Assembly (NCBI GenBank): GCA_030612835.1 | Contig: JAUWND010000003.1 | Location: 1-40,802, forward strand | Direction: 5' to 3' | Length of the DNA: 40,802 nt | Source of the DNA: Candidatus Methanophagales archaeon | GTDB lineage: Archaea; Halobacteriota; Syntropharchaeia; Alkanophagales; Methanospirareceae | Shown here: positions 24,195 to 33,108 of the stretch, piece by piece | Position numbering within the stretch: position 1 is the first letter of the stretch | Layout of the letters: each line of letters starts with the position of its first letter | The notes under the pieces: generated by a model | Database searches by the model: none | Told to the model about the DNA's origin: nothing | What the model saw: only the letters and a program-made list of their open reading frames with translations | Program-made: the position numbers and the translations under genes

Positions 24195-25559
24195 TCACTC
24201 TGCCTTCAATGCCATTAACGTAATATCATCAAATTGCGGCTCATCGCCACAGAAAGCTAACACTTCCCCCTTTATCTTCTCTATCATATCATCTGCAGAT
24301 AATTCATGATTCACCTTAATAGTCCTAATGAGTCGCTCTTCCCCAAACTGCTCCATGCTCTTATTTATCGCCTCGGTCACACCATCGGTATAGAAGACGA
24401 TTATATCACCACCGTCCAGTATGATCTTTCGCTCTTCCAGTTCTATATCCTCTATTGCGCCCAGCGCGATCCCTTTCGCATCGAGCCGCATTAGAGTTCT
24501 GGTCTTCGCTTTGAAGATCACCGGTGGGTTATGCCCTGCACTGACGTATGTCAACGTCCTCTCGCTCACATCTAATACCGCATAGAATAACGTAACGAAC
24601 ATACCTGATTTCGCATCTGCCGTGATCAAACTGTTCGCATCGCGTATTACCTCACTCACGCCAGAACTACGCGTTGCTTTCGCCCGGACTATCGTTCGTG
24701 ATAGCGCCATGAAAAGTGCGGCTGGAACGCCCTTGCCAGAGACATCAGCAATCGTGAGCCCGATCTTACCTTCCGAGATAGGGATGAAATCATAGAAATC
24801 TCCGCCAACCTCTTTCGCCGGAATATTCTGTGCTGCAAGCTCGAAACCCGGTAAATCTGGTATAGCATCAGGCAAAAAGCTCTGTTGTATGTCATGTGCC
24901 ATTTTTAATTCATACCGCTTTCGTTCCAGCTCAGCGGAGTATTTATCGCGCTCTTCCGCCGTCTCCAGCTCTCTTATCCGATTTGAAATGATGTATGCGA
25001 AGAAGAACATACCCAAAGAATTGGCGAAGATCATAGGTATGCTTACTTCCTCAACTACCTTAACCGCTTCTGAATATGGGTGCGCAAGGATAAGTGCAAG
25101 AATCATGTGGACTGATTCCATAAGGGCTGCAAATAGTACTGCTCCGGGAACGCCAATGAACTTGCCTCTTCTTAATATATATATAATACCCCCGAATAGT
25201 CCTGCAAGCACGGTGGCAAGTGAGCAGGGGACGCAGGTAAAGCCACCTAAGAAGTACCGATGTATGCCACCAATCAGTCCCGCACCCAAGCCGATCACAG
25301 GCCCACCAATTAATCCTGCGATCATCGGACCAAGGTCTCGGACGCTTGCAATCGCGCCGAATATCTCTATACCGGAGTAGGTGCCGAATATAGAGACCGC
25401 ACCGAAGATTAAAATAAAAATAGCACGATTTTTTAGCGTGAATTTTTTATCCAGGATCTCTCTGAAATATTTGGTGCGTGAGATCAGATAGGCGATTACC
25501 ACAATTACACATATCTTCTCGACCAGCACAAGTAAAAGCTCGATTATGGGATATGCCAT
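24195..25559 (-). CDS. LytS-type membrane sensor with SpoIIE/RsbU phosphatase domain
   Basis: The 454-residue protein has an N-terminal 5TM-LYT-like sensor (about 1-195; typical DLGPMIAGLIGGPVIGLGAGLIGGIHR), a short coiled linker (about 200-225) and a PP2C-type SpoIIE domain (about 225-453). Metal-binding motifs are visible: EVGGDFYDF, IADVSGKGVPAAL, SAGHNPP and FYTDGVTEA. It should dephosphorylate the STAS protein in response to a membrane signal, setting the state of the RsbW-like kinase. An AT-rich gap of about 84 bases separates it from the ThDP gene, so it may have its own promoter. Confidence 0.92.
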   Translation of the reverse strand: MAYPIIELLLVLVEKICVIVVIAYLISRTKYFREILDKKFTLKNRAIFILIFGAVSIFGTYSGIEIFGAIASVRDLGPMIAGLIGGPVIGLGAGLIGGIHRYFLGGFTCVPCSLATVLAGLFGGIIYILRRGKFIGVPGAVLFAALMESVHMILALILAHPYSEAVKVVEEVSIPMIFANSLGMFFFAYIISNRIRELETAEERDKYSAELERKRYELKMAHDIQQSFLPDAIPDLPGFELAAQNIPAKEVGGDFYDFIPISEGKIGLTIADVSGKGVPAALFMALSRTIVRAKATRSSGVSEVIRDANSLITADAKSGMFVTLFYAVLDVSERTLTYVSAGHNPPVIFKAKTRTLMRLDAKGIALGAIEDIELEERKIILDGGDIIVFYTDGVTEAINKSMEQFGEERLIRTIKVNHELSADDMIEKIKGEVLAFCGDEPQFDDITLMALKAE

Positions 25560-25643
25560 TTAATTCACCTTATATAATATAATTGACCCATATTACATTT
25601 ATTCTATAATTGTATTACTAAAGCTAATGTCTTTAAAATTACA

Positions 25644-27365
25644 TCACAAATAATCTAACCGCGCACGAAGTTCGCCCACACCTTTTACCCAGCGGTCTAT
25701 CGGTGGCACTTCATCTGGATCTATAATGACATCAATCACGGTTGGCACGGCACGCTCGATCGCCTCCGGCAGTATCTCCAAAAGCTCGCCTGGACGTTCT
25801 ATTCTGTATCCTTTTGCACCGAGTCCTTCGGCAACCCGTGCAAGATTTACCTCCTTAAAAGTCGTGGATACTGTCTTATCCCCAAGAGCGAATCGCTGTA
25901 GCTCGTGCACCAATCCCAATTTCGCATTGTTCTGAACAATCCAAACAACGGGAATGTCATAGCTCACGGCAGTGGCTATCTCCATTCCGTTCATCAGGAA
26001 ACAGCCATCACCAACAATCGCAACTACTGGCCTATCAGGAGCGGCGAGTTTTCCGCCTATTGCTGCTGCTGTTGCATACCCCATTGTCAACATACCAAAG
26101 GCTGAAATAAAATTCGGCTTTTTGAATCGCATGTAATGAATCGCCCAGCATGTATGGTTGCCTGTATCCACGAAGACAATTGCATCTTCGGGCAAACACT
26201 CCTGAATCTCACGCATCATCGTCTGAGGTTTTATCGGTACCGATTCTGAGAACATCTTCTCCTCATCAACGCACATGCCCACGCTCTGCTTGAACTTAAC
26301 AATATCTTCGATTGGGCGATCCTCACTCGGGTCGTACTTTTGCAAAGCTCTTAAAACTCGAAATGAAATTTCGTCTAACACCGCACGACAATCTCCAACA
26401 AGACCAATGTCTGCCACATAGTTCTTCCCGATCTCTGATGGATCAATATTGATGTGGATTAACGAATCACTTGGTTTAAGTTTCGGGTCCCAGGAAAGGG
26501 TCGTCAGTTGATTCAGGCTGGCGCCAACCACTAACAATACATCTACATCACCCATGAGATATTCTTCTGCCGCGGGCGAACCACTAAATCCGAAAACACC
26601 CAACGAAAGAGCGTGGTCCTCAGGGAATGTACCTTTTGCCTTCGGTGTCGTCGCCACAGGAATGTTTAACAGCTCCGCTAATTCGAGGACTTCTAAAGTC
26701 GCATCGGATGCGATCACACCAGAGCCAACGAGCATTGCCGGCTTCTTTGCCGTTACGAGCTTTTCTGTTGCGTCTATCACTAATTTCCTGTCGAAATACT
26801 CTGATTTGACTTTATATCCGCCTGGCGGAAGTAGCGTATCTTCTATTTCCGCTTCCATAATGTCCTTGGGATAACTGATATGTACGGGACCTTTCTTACC
26901 GCTGAAAGCGATTCTGAATGCCTCTCTCAATGTCTCTGGCATTTTGTATCGGGATATTATCATCTCACTATATTTCGTTATCGGGTCGAACATAGCGACG
27001 GAATCAACACCCTCTTTTGTAGAATCTTGAAACGTACCTTTCCCATAGATACTCGTGGGAACCTGTCCTGTTATTACTAATAGAGGTATATTATCCATAT
27101 ACGCATTTGCGACTCCAGTAACAAGGTTTGTAGCGCCGGGCCCGGATGTTGCATAACATACACCGATCTTACCGCTTACCCGCGCGTATCCATCAGCCAT
27201 AAAAGCCGCACCTTCTTCATGTTTTGATAATATCGGCTTAATCGCATCCTGCTTGTTTATAGCATCGTAAAGCGGAACCAATGATGTACCCGGGACACCA
27301 AAGATGTATTCGACACCCTCACCTTCCAAATACCTTAATAACAGTTCTGCGGTCGTTATCTTCAT
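25644..27365 (-). CDS. Acetolactate synthase-like ThDP-dependent enzyme
   Basis: The 573-residue protein has the three domains of the ThDP-dependent decarboxylase/AHAS family. The N-terminal Pyr domain has the catalytic Glu (SKHEEGAAFMADGYAR) and SGPGATN; the middle FAD/NAD-type domain follows; the C-terminal PP domain has the ThDP motif GDGCFLMNGMEIATAV with N at the expected spacing. It resembles the acetolactate synthase large subunit (IlvB-like). No small regulatory subunit or other branched-chain gene is near, so it could be a paralogue with a different 2-oxoacid substrate. It lies 6 bases after the STAS gene stop. Confidence 0.85.
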   Translation of the reverse strand: MKITTAELLLRYLEGEGVEYIFGVPGTSLVPLYDAINKQDAIKPILSKHEEGAAFMADGYARVSGKIGVCYATSGPGATNLVTGVANAYMDNIPLLVITGQVPTSIYGKGTFQDSTKEGVDSVAMFDPITKYSEMIISRYKMPETLREAFRIAFSGKKGPVHISYPKDIMEAEIEDTLLPPGGYKVKSEYFDRKLVIDATEKLVTAKKPAMLVGSGVIASDATLEVLELAELLNIPVATTPKAKGTFPEDHALSLGVFGFSGSPAAEEYLMGDVDVLLVVGASLNQLTTLSWDPKLKPSDSLIHINIDPSEIGKNYVADIGLVGDCRAVLDEISFRVLRALQKYDPSEDRPIEDIVKFKQSVGMCVDEEKMFSESVPIKPQTMMREIQECLPEDAIVFVDTGNHTCWAIHYMRFKKPNFISAFGMLTMGYATAAAIGGKLAAPDRPVVAIVGDGCFLMNGMEIATAVSYDIPVVWIVQNNAKLGLVHELQRFALGDKTVSTTFKEVNLARVAEGLGAKGYRIERPGELLEILPEAIERAVPTVIDVIIDPDEVPPIDRWVKGVGELRARLDYL

Positions 27366-27371
27366 TTATAA

Positions 27372-27713
27372 TCACACGCCCCGGGAGCTATTTACAGCCT
27401 CTTCCTCTTGTTCATAGATCGCAAATAGCTGTGTAAAGCCCGCGATGTCGAAGACCTCTTTTACATATGGCTTTAAACACGCTAATTTCAAATCTCCTTC
27501 CGCCTTCTTCAACCGCTTCAGTGATGCAAGCATCACCCGCAATCCCGAGCTGCTGATATAGTCCACGCCATCGAAATTCACGACTATTCTCACACTGCCG
27601 TTATCAATCAGTGTGCTTATACTTCGCTCTAGCTCGTTTGATGAATATGCATCAAGCCTGCCGTTCAAGGTCAATATCGCCACATTACCCTCCTTTTTTT
27701 CTTCTAGTTTCAT
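27372..27713 (-). CDS. STAS-domain anti-sigma-antagonist-like protein
   Basis: The 113-residue STAS protein has LTLNGRLDAYSSNELE and the phosphorylation loop VDYISSSGLRVMLA, whose Ser is the expected target of the RsbW-like kinase. The length and ends match SpoIIAA/RsbV-type proteins. The ATG overlaps the stop of the upstream membrane-protein gene (ATGA). With the phosphatase and kinase downstream it forms a partner-switching set; the regulated target in this archaeon is unknown. Confidence 0.92.
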   Translation of the reverse strand: MKLEEKKEGNVAILTLNGRLDAYSSNELERSISTLIDNGSVRIVVNFDGVDYISSSGLRVMLASLKRLKKAEGDLKLACLKPYVKEVFDIAGFTQLFAIYEQEEEAVNSSRGV

Positions 27714-28657
27714 TTCGCCATTCCCGGACCCCCACCACCACGGATAGTATATCCCGTGCCGCGTGGTCTAACAATAGGACCTGAGCCAGGATGATCGTAC
27801 CTGTAAGGCGAGTAGTAGCCATAGCCACCATAGCCACAGACCCAAAAGAACCCCCAGGGGTAATATCTTGTTCGCTCTTGGACTACACGAGTTGCATTTA
27901 CCGCAGCAGTCTCATTATCCGCAGAGACATTGAAGAACTCATGCCGGAACGTTTCGTTCGCCGCTACTTTATCTTTCAGCGCAATCATCTCGCCATACGA
28001 TTTCCTCGCCTCTATGTTCACTACCGCATCCACAGGTCCACTAAATTTGTGTTGAGGATACGTAATCGCATATATAGTACCCGCAAGAGGGGCCACATGC
28101 TCTATCTCCGTGGGTTCCTCGGTTTTAGCCCGGACACCACTCGTTAGTGATACAAAATCACTCGCTTCTATACGGATCTTATATACGTCTTCCTCATAAT
28201 CATCGGAGCCCGCGGCTATACAGACATAATTGTTACGACCGTCAAAATACGTGGTGACATAAGCGATTATATCACCATTTGCAGCCGAGAACCACGAATA
28301 ATCCCAATACGGCTCCCAGCCACTGCTCTTCTCGCTTTCTATCGCAGTAGTGACAAAACCGATCTCTTCTAACTTATCGTGCACCGTATTTGCAATATCT
28401 CTTGACTCTCGCCCATATCTGTACATTATACCGGCAACGCCATTTTCATGCACCCGCTCTGCCGAGTAATGCTCTATTGAATCGCCACCAAGTGAGTAGT
28501 AGCTAAGGTAAGAAACCAAGGATAAGGCACTTTGTTGTCCCTCCGTATATTTCGGAGTTGCTAAAAGCGGTGCTATAACAAACGGCATAGAAGCCACTAT
28601 GAGTATCAAAATAACAACAAAAGCTACAATTGTGCCTATATCCTCTTTAGCTACCAT
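27710..28657 (-). CDS. Membrane-anchored extracellular protein, unknown
   Basis: The 315-residue product has one N-terminal TM (about 9-31) and a soluble domain predicted outside the cell (about 40-250). It ends in an aromatic- and glycine-rich tail (YGGYGYYSPYRY then GGGGPGMAK). No family recognised. As the first gene of the STAS-ThDP-RsbU-RsbW set, overlapping the STAS gene, it could be the sensor or output of the switch (inference). Confidence 0.6.
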   Translation of the reverse strand: MVAKEDIGTIVAFVVILILIVASMPFVIAPLLATPKYTEGQQSALSLVSYLSYYSLGGDSIEHYSAERVHENGVAGIMYRYGRESRDIANTVHDKLEEIGFVTTAIESEKSSGWEPYWDYSWFSAANGDIIAYVTTYFDGRNNYVCIAAGSDDYEEDVYKIRIEASDFVSLTSGVRAKTEEPTEIEHVAPLAGTIYAITYPQHKFSGPVDAVVNIEARKSYGEMIALKDKVAANETFRHEFFNVSADNETAAVNATRVVQERTRYYPWGFFWVCGYGGYGYYSPYRYDHPGSGPIVRPRGTGYTIRGGGGPGMAK

Positions 28658-28680
28658 TTCTTCTCTTTTTCTTCCATTCT

Positions 28681-28748
28681 ATAACCACAAGATTACGCAG
28701 ATTTTCACGAGATTCTTCTGTGTTAATCTTGTGTAATCTCGTGGTTTC
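28681..28748. repeat. Palindromic repeat family C, copy 1
   Basis: It starts ATAACCACAAGATTACGCAG and ends AATCTTGTGTAATCTCGTGGTTT; the two ends are nearly inverse complements, so the whole can fold into a long hairpin. A longer copy lies at 36511. It occupies the gap between two same-direction operons and could also act as a terminator. Confidence 0.75.
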
Positions 28749-28763
28749 TTACCCAGAAGCCAT

Positions 28764-29249
28764 TCAAGACATTATCACCGCCATTGCCACTACCGAAACC
28801 GCAATGTACAAAACACCTGAAAGGATACCAACTGCGATGTTCCCTTTACTTATCTCCTCTTGCAATTTTATCTTCGGCACTAACACCTTATCAAACGCGA
28901 AGAAGAAGAGCGTAGCAACGAGCGAAGTCCCTATGCTCCAGCCAATTGTTGCGAGCATATCATAAAGTAGGCCCGTCCATAGCGACATACTCGCTGTCAC
29001 AACCACTAAGCCAGCCCCTGGTGACATAATCGTTGCCGCAACTACCAGTCCTATACCAAGCAGCATCAAACTGAAAAATATTGCAACCGCAGTATTATTC
29101 CCTTCCATCGCTTCCTGCAAATCGAACTTCCGGAACACGAGAATATCATATATCTTTACCAGCAGCATGCTAAGTCCTACACCTATTAACAGCCACAATA
29201 GTGCTCCACCCACCGTACCAATTATTATTTCTGCTATCGCCATATTCAT
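28764..29249 (-). CDS. DUF350-family membrane protein
   Basis: The 161-residue protein has four TM segments in two similar halves. Each half carries a charged loop (DILVFRKFDLQEAMEGNNTAVAI and DKVLVPKIKLQEEISKGNIAVGI), the internal duplication typical of DUF350. Members often sit beside PspA, DUF4178 and AdoMet-decarboxylase-like genes in bacteria, exactly as here. The start overlaps the AdoMetDC-like stop. It is likely to be part of a membrane-associated complex; the function is unknown. Confidence 0.85.
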   Translation of the reverse strand: MNMAIAEIIIGTVGGALLWLLIGVGLSMLLVKIYDILVFRKFDLQEAMEGNNTAVAIFFSLMLLGIGLVVAATIMSPGAGLVVVTASMSLWTGLLYDMLATIGWSIGTSLVATLFFFAFDKVLVPKIKLQEEISKGNIAVGILSGVLYIAVSVVAMAVIMS

Positions 29250-29587
29250 GCACCTCCTATTATTTTATCCATAACAATCTCCACTTTACCTTCCAGCATA
29301 TCGCCCATGAACTCCAAAGCCATTTTCGCATCCTTACACCCGCATGACGCCATCTCCACGAATATCATATTCTCTTCCGGATACGTATGGACTGCGATAT
29401 GGCTCTCGGCAAGCAATACAACCGCCGTCATACCCTGTGGCGAGAACTTATGGCTGACTGTTTCCAGTAACGTCAAATCCATCATCTTCGCCGCTTTCAT
29501 TAAAATCCCCTCTATCAACATAACATCTTCCATCTTTTCCACGCTGCAATGTGTTAATAGTCCTATAAGCACTTGAATCTTTGCCAT
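29246..29587 (-). CDS. S-adenosylmethionine decarboxylase-like protein (SpeH/SpeD type)
   Basis: The 113-residue protein has the self-processing site of prokaryotic AdoMetDC, LAESHIAVHTYPEEN. Cleavage at Glu-Ser would create the pyruvoyl group; a downstream Cys (EMASCGCKDA) provides the proton donor. It would make decarboxylated AdoMet for polyamine-type synthesis. The setting beside DUF350, PspA and DUF4178 rather than spermidine synthase suggests a specialised role, perhaps making an aminopropyl group used within this cluster (inference). Confidence 0.9.
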   Translation of the reverse strand: MAKIQVLIGLLTHCSVEKMEDVMLIEGILMKAAKMMDLTLLETVSHKFSPQGMTAVVLLAESHIAVHTYPEENMIFVEMASCGCKDAKMALEFMGDMLEGKVEIVMDKIIGGA

Positions 29588-29592
29588 TTTAT

Positions 29593-29937
29593 TTACCCGG
29601 GGATCAAACCCTCGCCCTTGAACAATGAATTTGCCTCCTCGTAATCTAAGTCCTCAGGCGGTAGAATCAAGTCAGGCGTTGGAAACGCTTCTTCTTCGTC
29701 CAGCACCTCGTCTATCTCGATGTCCTCTCCCACAAGCAGACCCCTTGACCGTATCAAATCAAATATCTGTGAGTAAAGCACATTGTATTTCGCTTCTGTA
29801 AGTTCGCCCCTTTCGTTAATAGCCGCAAGTTCATTGTCCGGCTCGTTTATCTTTTCTAATATCTCGTCCTTGTTCTCCGTCGGGAATGCCCAGGTACCAC
29901 CACCGGAAATGCTTATTAAGAAGTATGCTCGTGACAT
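29593..29937 (-). CDS. Small acidic protein in the PspA/DUF350 cluster
   Basis: The ATG giving MSRAYFLISISGGGTW is chosen because aggaag lies upstream at good spacing; an in-frame GTG overlaps the pspA stop. The 114-residue product is acidic, with a beta-rich start, a middle GELTEAKYNVLYSQIFDLIRSRG and a Pro/Asp/Glu-rich end. No family was recognised with confidence. Its position between pspA and the AdoMetDC-like gene makes it a member of this conserved-looking cluster. Confidence 0.6.
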   Translation of the reverse strand: MSRAYFLISISGGGTWAFPTENKDEILEKINEPDNELAAINERGELTEAKYNVLYSQIFDLIRSRGLLVGEDIEIDEVLDEEEAFPTPDLILPPEDLDYEEANSLFKGEGLIPG

Positions 29938-29942
29938 TGCAA

Positions 29943-30689
29943 TCACTTCCTATCCAGCTCTTCGTCAAGCGCGGAAAGCGAGTCTGAAGTCTTTAACTCG
30001 CGCTCGATTTCGCTTAGCCCAAGGTCCGTAGTTCCTGCGGCAGTGCCGAGTTCTGCCGATGCCTCTGCCTTCGCCTCTTCCATCCTGATCTTCTCCGTCA
30101 TTCGCTGCACCGTTAAATCAACATCACCAATCTCGCCATCTATTCCTGAGAGCGCGTCATTAACTCTCTTGGATGCTTTTGCCATCGCATAATCTGATTT
30201 TAAATCAGTTCGCTTATCTGCAAATCGCTGTATCTTCGCCGTTAAATCTACCTGTTTGTCCTTCAGCATCCTCACTTTCTTCTCCATATCCGCAACGGAC
30301 TGCTGAAGCATCTGTGTCCGTTCTCTTGCTCTGTTCTCTTCCTCTAACAGTTGTGTTGCGGCACTGTTCAGTTGTTCCACTTGCATTTCCGCTTTCTCCA
30401 ATTTACCGCCCTCTAACTCCGGCAGTTTCTCCTCCAATGCCAGCGCCCGCTTTCTGTAGTCCAGTGCACTGTTATGCACAGATACCGCCTTCTTCTGCGC
30501 TTCATTCAATTCACGCTTTTTCAGGTTCTTCGCTGCTATCGAATCCCGCACTGCGACATCTACCTTCTTCTTCTCTTCTACTAGTTTCTCGTATGCGTAG
30601 TCAAGTTGTTCGTCAGGATCTTCAAATCGCCCTATCACTTTACTGGTCTTCGCTTTTGCCACATTAGAAAACCTATTAAACAATCCCAT
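29943..30689 (-). CDS. PspA/IM30-family membrane-stress protein
   Basis: The 248-residue protein is almost wholly helical coiled coil. It starts with the amphipathic MGLFNRFSNVAKAKTSKVIG followed by FEDPDEQLDYAYEKLVEE, a clear PspA/IM30/Vipp1 signature. These proteins form rods or rings on the inner membrane face and protect or remodel it under stress. The C-terminal extension (about 215-248) is acidic and low complexity. It is cotranscribed with DUF4178 upstream and DUF350 downstream. Confidence 0.92.
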   Translation of the reverse strand: MGLFNRFSNVAKAKTSKVIGRFEDPDEQLDYAYEKLVEEKKKVDVAVRDSIAAKNLKKRELNEAQKKAVSVHNSALDYRKRALALEEKLPELEGGKLEKAEMQVEQLNSAATQLLEEENRARERTQMLQQSVADMEKKVRMLKDKQVDLTAKIQRFADKRTDLKSDYAMAKASKRVNDALSGIDGEIGDVDLTVQRMTEKIRMEEAKAEASAELGTAAGTTDLGLSEIERELKTSDSLSALDEELDRK

Positions 30690-30705
30690 TTTTTATTTTA
30701 GCCCC

Positions 30706-31251
30706 CTAATAAAGTTCCAAACTTCTCCTTGATATTTCATTACCTTTATATACCTCCACCCTTGCCCCCGGATGCTTTTCTATGCTGAGTATTTCACCGG
30801 TTCGGTCAATCTCGCAGTCCGCATACGTTACCTGCGATCCCACAGTAATACTCCATGGGAAAGACCCTTTTACCAGGACAATCTGTGCTTTTCCTACTTC
30901 GTTCACTTTCACCTTTTCGCCTTGAAAGTCGAATACAGCGCCTTCTTTTAATTCCCCGGGGTCTGGCGCATCTGTAGACTCGACTTCGTCAAGTAACTCA
31001 AGTGTTGTCCCCTCCTTAGATAACCATTTGTGCTCTTCTGTGTCCGGAAACTCTAAATAGAACTCTTCCCACTGTCCACCACCCCAATCATATACCAGTT
31101 TTCCAAGCACGGTGAAATCTAATCCCTCTATCGTTCCAATACTACCTTCACTTAATTCTTCTGTTTTCGTATCTGAACTACCTTCTCGCTGTTTCTTCCT
31201 CTTTTCCTTCTTTATTTCCAGTATCCTCTTACTTCGTCCGAATAAACCCAT
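30706..31251 (-). CDS. DUF4178-domain protein
   Basis: The start at MGLFGRSKRIL (ATG 31251) is taken instead of the upstream TTG. A basic N-terminal helix is followed by two DUF4178-like beta units (about 38-100 and 105-180). Typical phrases are GTIEGLDFTVLGKLVYDWGG and WLSKEGTTLELLDEV. Function unknown; the family is tied by gene neighbourhood to PspA, DUF350 and AdoMetDC-like proteins. The opening MGLFGRSKR resembles the PspA start (MGLFNRFSN), so both may bind the same membrane or partner. Confidence 0.82.
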   Translation of the reverse strand: MGLFGRSKRILEIKKEKRKKQREGSSDTKTEELSEGSIGTIEGLDFTVLGKLVYDWGGGQWEEFYLEFPDTEEHKWLSKEGTTLELLDEVESTDAPDPGELKEGAVFDFQGEKVKVNEVGKAQIVLVKGSFPWSITVGSQVTYADCEIDRTGEILSIEKHPGARVEVYKGNEISRRSLELY

Positions 31252-31361
31252 TGTCAACCTAAGCTATCTTTTAATTATATATTGTTTACCGGCTATAAAA
31301 ACTTACGTGTTGGTTTGAATGGCTGCATCACAAAAGACAGTATAGTTTGGAGTAACGGTAG

Positions 31362-31739
31362 TTACTTTGGCTTTCGACGCTTTCGCAACCTGTAGCTGTA
31401 GACTATTATCAAGATGGCTAAGACAAGGATTATCAAGGAGGACAACCATTCTACCCATTCTACTCCCCGTCCATATAAGTTGCTTGCACCGATGCAGATA
31501 GCAAATAAGCCGACAAGCAGTGTAAGTATAGTCTCTTTTGGTTCTGGTCTGCGATACACAGGCATAGCTTGACGAACAAGTTCGCCTATTATAACAAGTA
31601 CTCCTGCGCCTAATACGAGATAATTAAACGAGTGCCACCATTTCAGGTATCCCAGTGCGGCAAGCATTAATAAAATACCTGCAAAAACCACCACCACGCA
31701 TAATAGTATCACCTCAAATTTGTCTCTGCCGAACTTCAT
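31362..31739 (-). CDS. Four-TM hypothetical membrane protein
   Basis: The ORF track begins at 31787, but a gggagg ribosome-binding site lies eight bases before the ATG of MKFGRDKFEVILL (31739), which is preferred. The 125-residue product has four TM segments and a basic end (YRLRKRRKPK). No family recognised. It runs in the direction of the DUF4178-PspA cluster but is separated from it by about 100 bases. Confidence 0.6.
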   Translation of the reverse strand: MKFGRDKFEVILLCVVVVFAGILLMLAALGYLKWWHSFNYLVLGAGVLVIIGELVRQAMPVYRRPEPKETILTLLVGLFAICIGASNLYGRGVEWVEWLSSLIILVLAILIIVYSYRLRKRRKPK

Positions 31740-31952
31740 GCCTTTGCCTCCCGCTTTTTCACCCATCCCCCGCCTTTCTCTTGACATAAAATTGAGTTGA
31801 TAAAGATTATAGATAAATAAAACATGCTTTTTCTTCTCGTGTCCCTTTTAGGTGTAGTATCTATGTGCATGTTGCAGTGAGTTGTATATAGCGTGGAGTT
31901 CCTAGGTCTCCTAAAGTTTTGGGATAAAGCAGGTTTGAAAACAAAAACGATG

Positions 31953-31965
31953 GGCTTTTATATCT
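31953..31965 (+). promoter_or_regulatory. TATA box for mtd
   Basis: The sequence gggcttttatatcttt lies about 40 bases before the mtd start, in good position for an archaeal promoter. Confidence 0.5.
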
Positions 31966-32001
31966 TTAGCTACATAAACATAATATTGAGTGTGATTAAA
32001 C

Positions 32002-32835
32002 ATGCAAGTAGTAAAAATAGGATTTGTAAAACTAGGAAACATAGGCGCTTCAAGGATAGTCGATTTGTTGCTGGACGAGAGGGCGGATAGAGAAGATATA
32101 GATGCACGGGTGTTGGGGACAGGAGCGAAGATGACGCCCGAGCATGCTGCAGACACTTCTCGGTTGTTAGATTGGGACCCTGATTTAGTGGTGATAACCA
32201 GTCCCAATGCCGCACTTCCTGGGCCTAAGCGTGCACGTGAGATGGTAAAAGAGAAGGGTAAACCCTGCATCGTTATCTCTGATGCACCGGCAAAAAAAGC
32301 GGTGAATGATTTGAAGGAGAATGGGTACGGATACATAATAATACCCGGTGATCCGATGATAGGAGCGAGAAGAGAGTTCTTAGACCCCGTGGAGATGAGC
32401 CTGTTCAATGCCGATGTACTCTCAGTTCTAACGATAACAGGGGTAGTAAACTTGCTGCAGGAAGAGCTTGACGCTGTTATAAATGCAATAAAGAAAGGTG
32501 GCGATGTGAAACTACCTCAGCTTATAGCCACAGCGGAGAAATCGGTAGAAAGGGCTCAGTTCTCAAATCCGTATGCAAAAGCAAAAGCCATCGCCGCTTA
32601 TAGCATGGCCGAGAAAGTAGCCGAGCTGGATGTGAAAGGGTGCTTCATGATGAAGGATCCCAAAGAATACGTGCCAATAGTGGCGGCAGCGCATGAACTA
32701 TTAAGAGCAGCTGCAAAGCTCGCCTATGAAGCGCGCGATATGGAAAAGCAAACAGACTGCTTAGTTCGTATGCCTCATGCCAGAACAGGGGAGATATTGA
32801 AGAAGGTGAAGTTACTGGATAAGCCGAGTGCGTAA
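32002..32835 (+). CDS. mtd: F420-dependent methylene-H4MPT dehydrogenase
   Basis: The 277-residue enzyme interconverts methylene- and methenyl-tetrahydromethanopterin with coenzyme F420, a C1 step of methanogenesis or of its reversal. Family signatures include VKIGFVKLGNIGASRIVDLL, PGPKRAREM, CIVISDAPAKKA, YIIIPGDPMIGARREFLDP and NADVLSVLTITGVV. The length is as usual. It stands alone with its own promoter and a strong T-rich 3' end. Next to the multiheme cytochromes it points to a methane- or alkane-oxidising archaeon that exports electrons. Confidence 0.96.
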   Translation: MQVVKIGFVKLGNIGASRIVDLLLDERADREDIDARVLGTGAKMTPEHAADTSRLLDWDPDLVVITSPNAALPGPKRAREMVKEKGKPCIVISDAPAKKAVNDLKENGYGYIIIPGDPMIGARREFLDPVEMSLFNADVLSVLTITGVVNLLQEELDAVINAIKKGGDVKLPQLIATAEKSVERAQFSNPYAKAKAIAAYSMAEKVAELDVKGCFMMKDPKEYVPIVAAAHELLRAAAKLAYEARDMEKQTDCLVRMPHARTGEILKKVKLLDKPSA

Positions 32836-32870
32836 TACCCTTTTTTTTCTTTTTTTTTCTTTTCTTTTGA
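32836..32870 (+). terminator. T-rich terminator after mtd
   Basis: Long T runs with single C (ttttttttctttttttttc) follow the mtd stop directly, a strong archaeal-type terminator. Confidence 0.6.
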
Positions 32871-32949
32871 ATGTGCGCAATAAAGCGTAGAAAATATTAT
32901 TTCCGAATCTATTCCAAGATCGCGATAAGCAATTTTAAAAATTATATTA

Positions 32950-33023
32950 TGGGCCCGATGCGATTTGAACGCATGACCTTCGCCTCGTAAAGGCGACGTC
33001 ATAACCAACTAGACCACGGGCCC
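32950..33023 (-). tRNA. tRNA-Val (UAC)
   Basis: The cloverleaf reads on the minus strand: acceptor GGGCCCG/CGGGCCC, D arm with AGTTGGTT, anticodon stem TCGCC/GGCGA with loop TTTACGA (anticodon TAC), T arm ATGCG-TTCAAAT-CGCAT. Discriminator A; CCA is not encoded. No intron. Confidence 0.95.
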
Positions 33024-33108
33024 ACTATAAAGATATTTTATTTTATATCTTTAGATACAATAAGTTATTAGATTAAAAAGTTACTTACGTCAGAGGATGT
33101 AAAGAAAA

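Noticed and set aside
25644-27365. Firm assignment as biosynthetic ilvB
   Set aside because: No ilvN, ilvC or other branched-chain gene is nearby and the gene lies in a signalling cluster; only the family is called.
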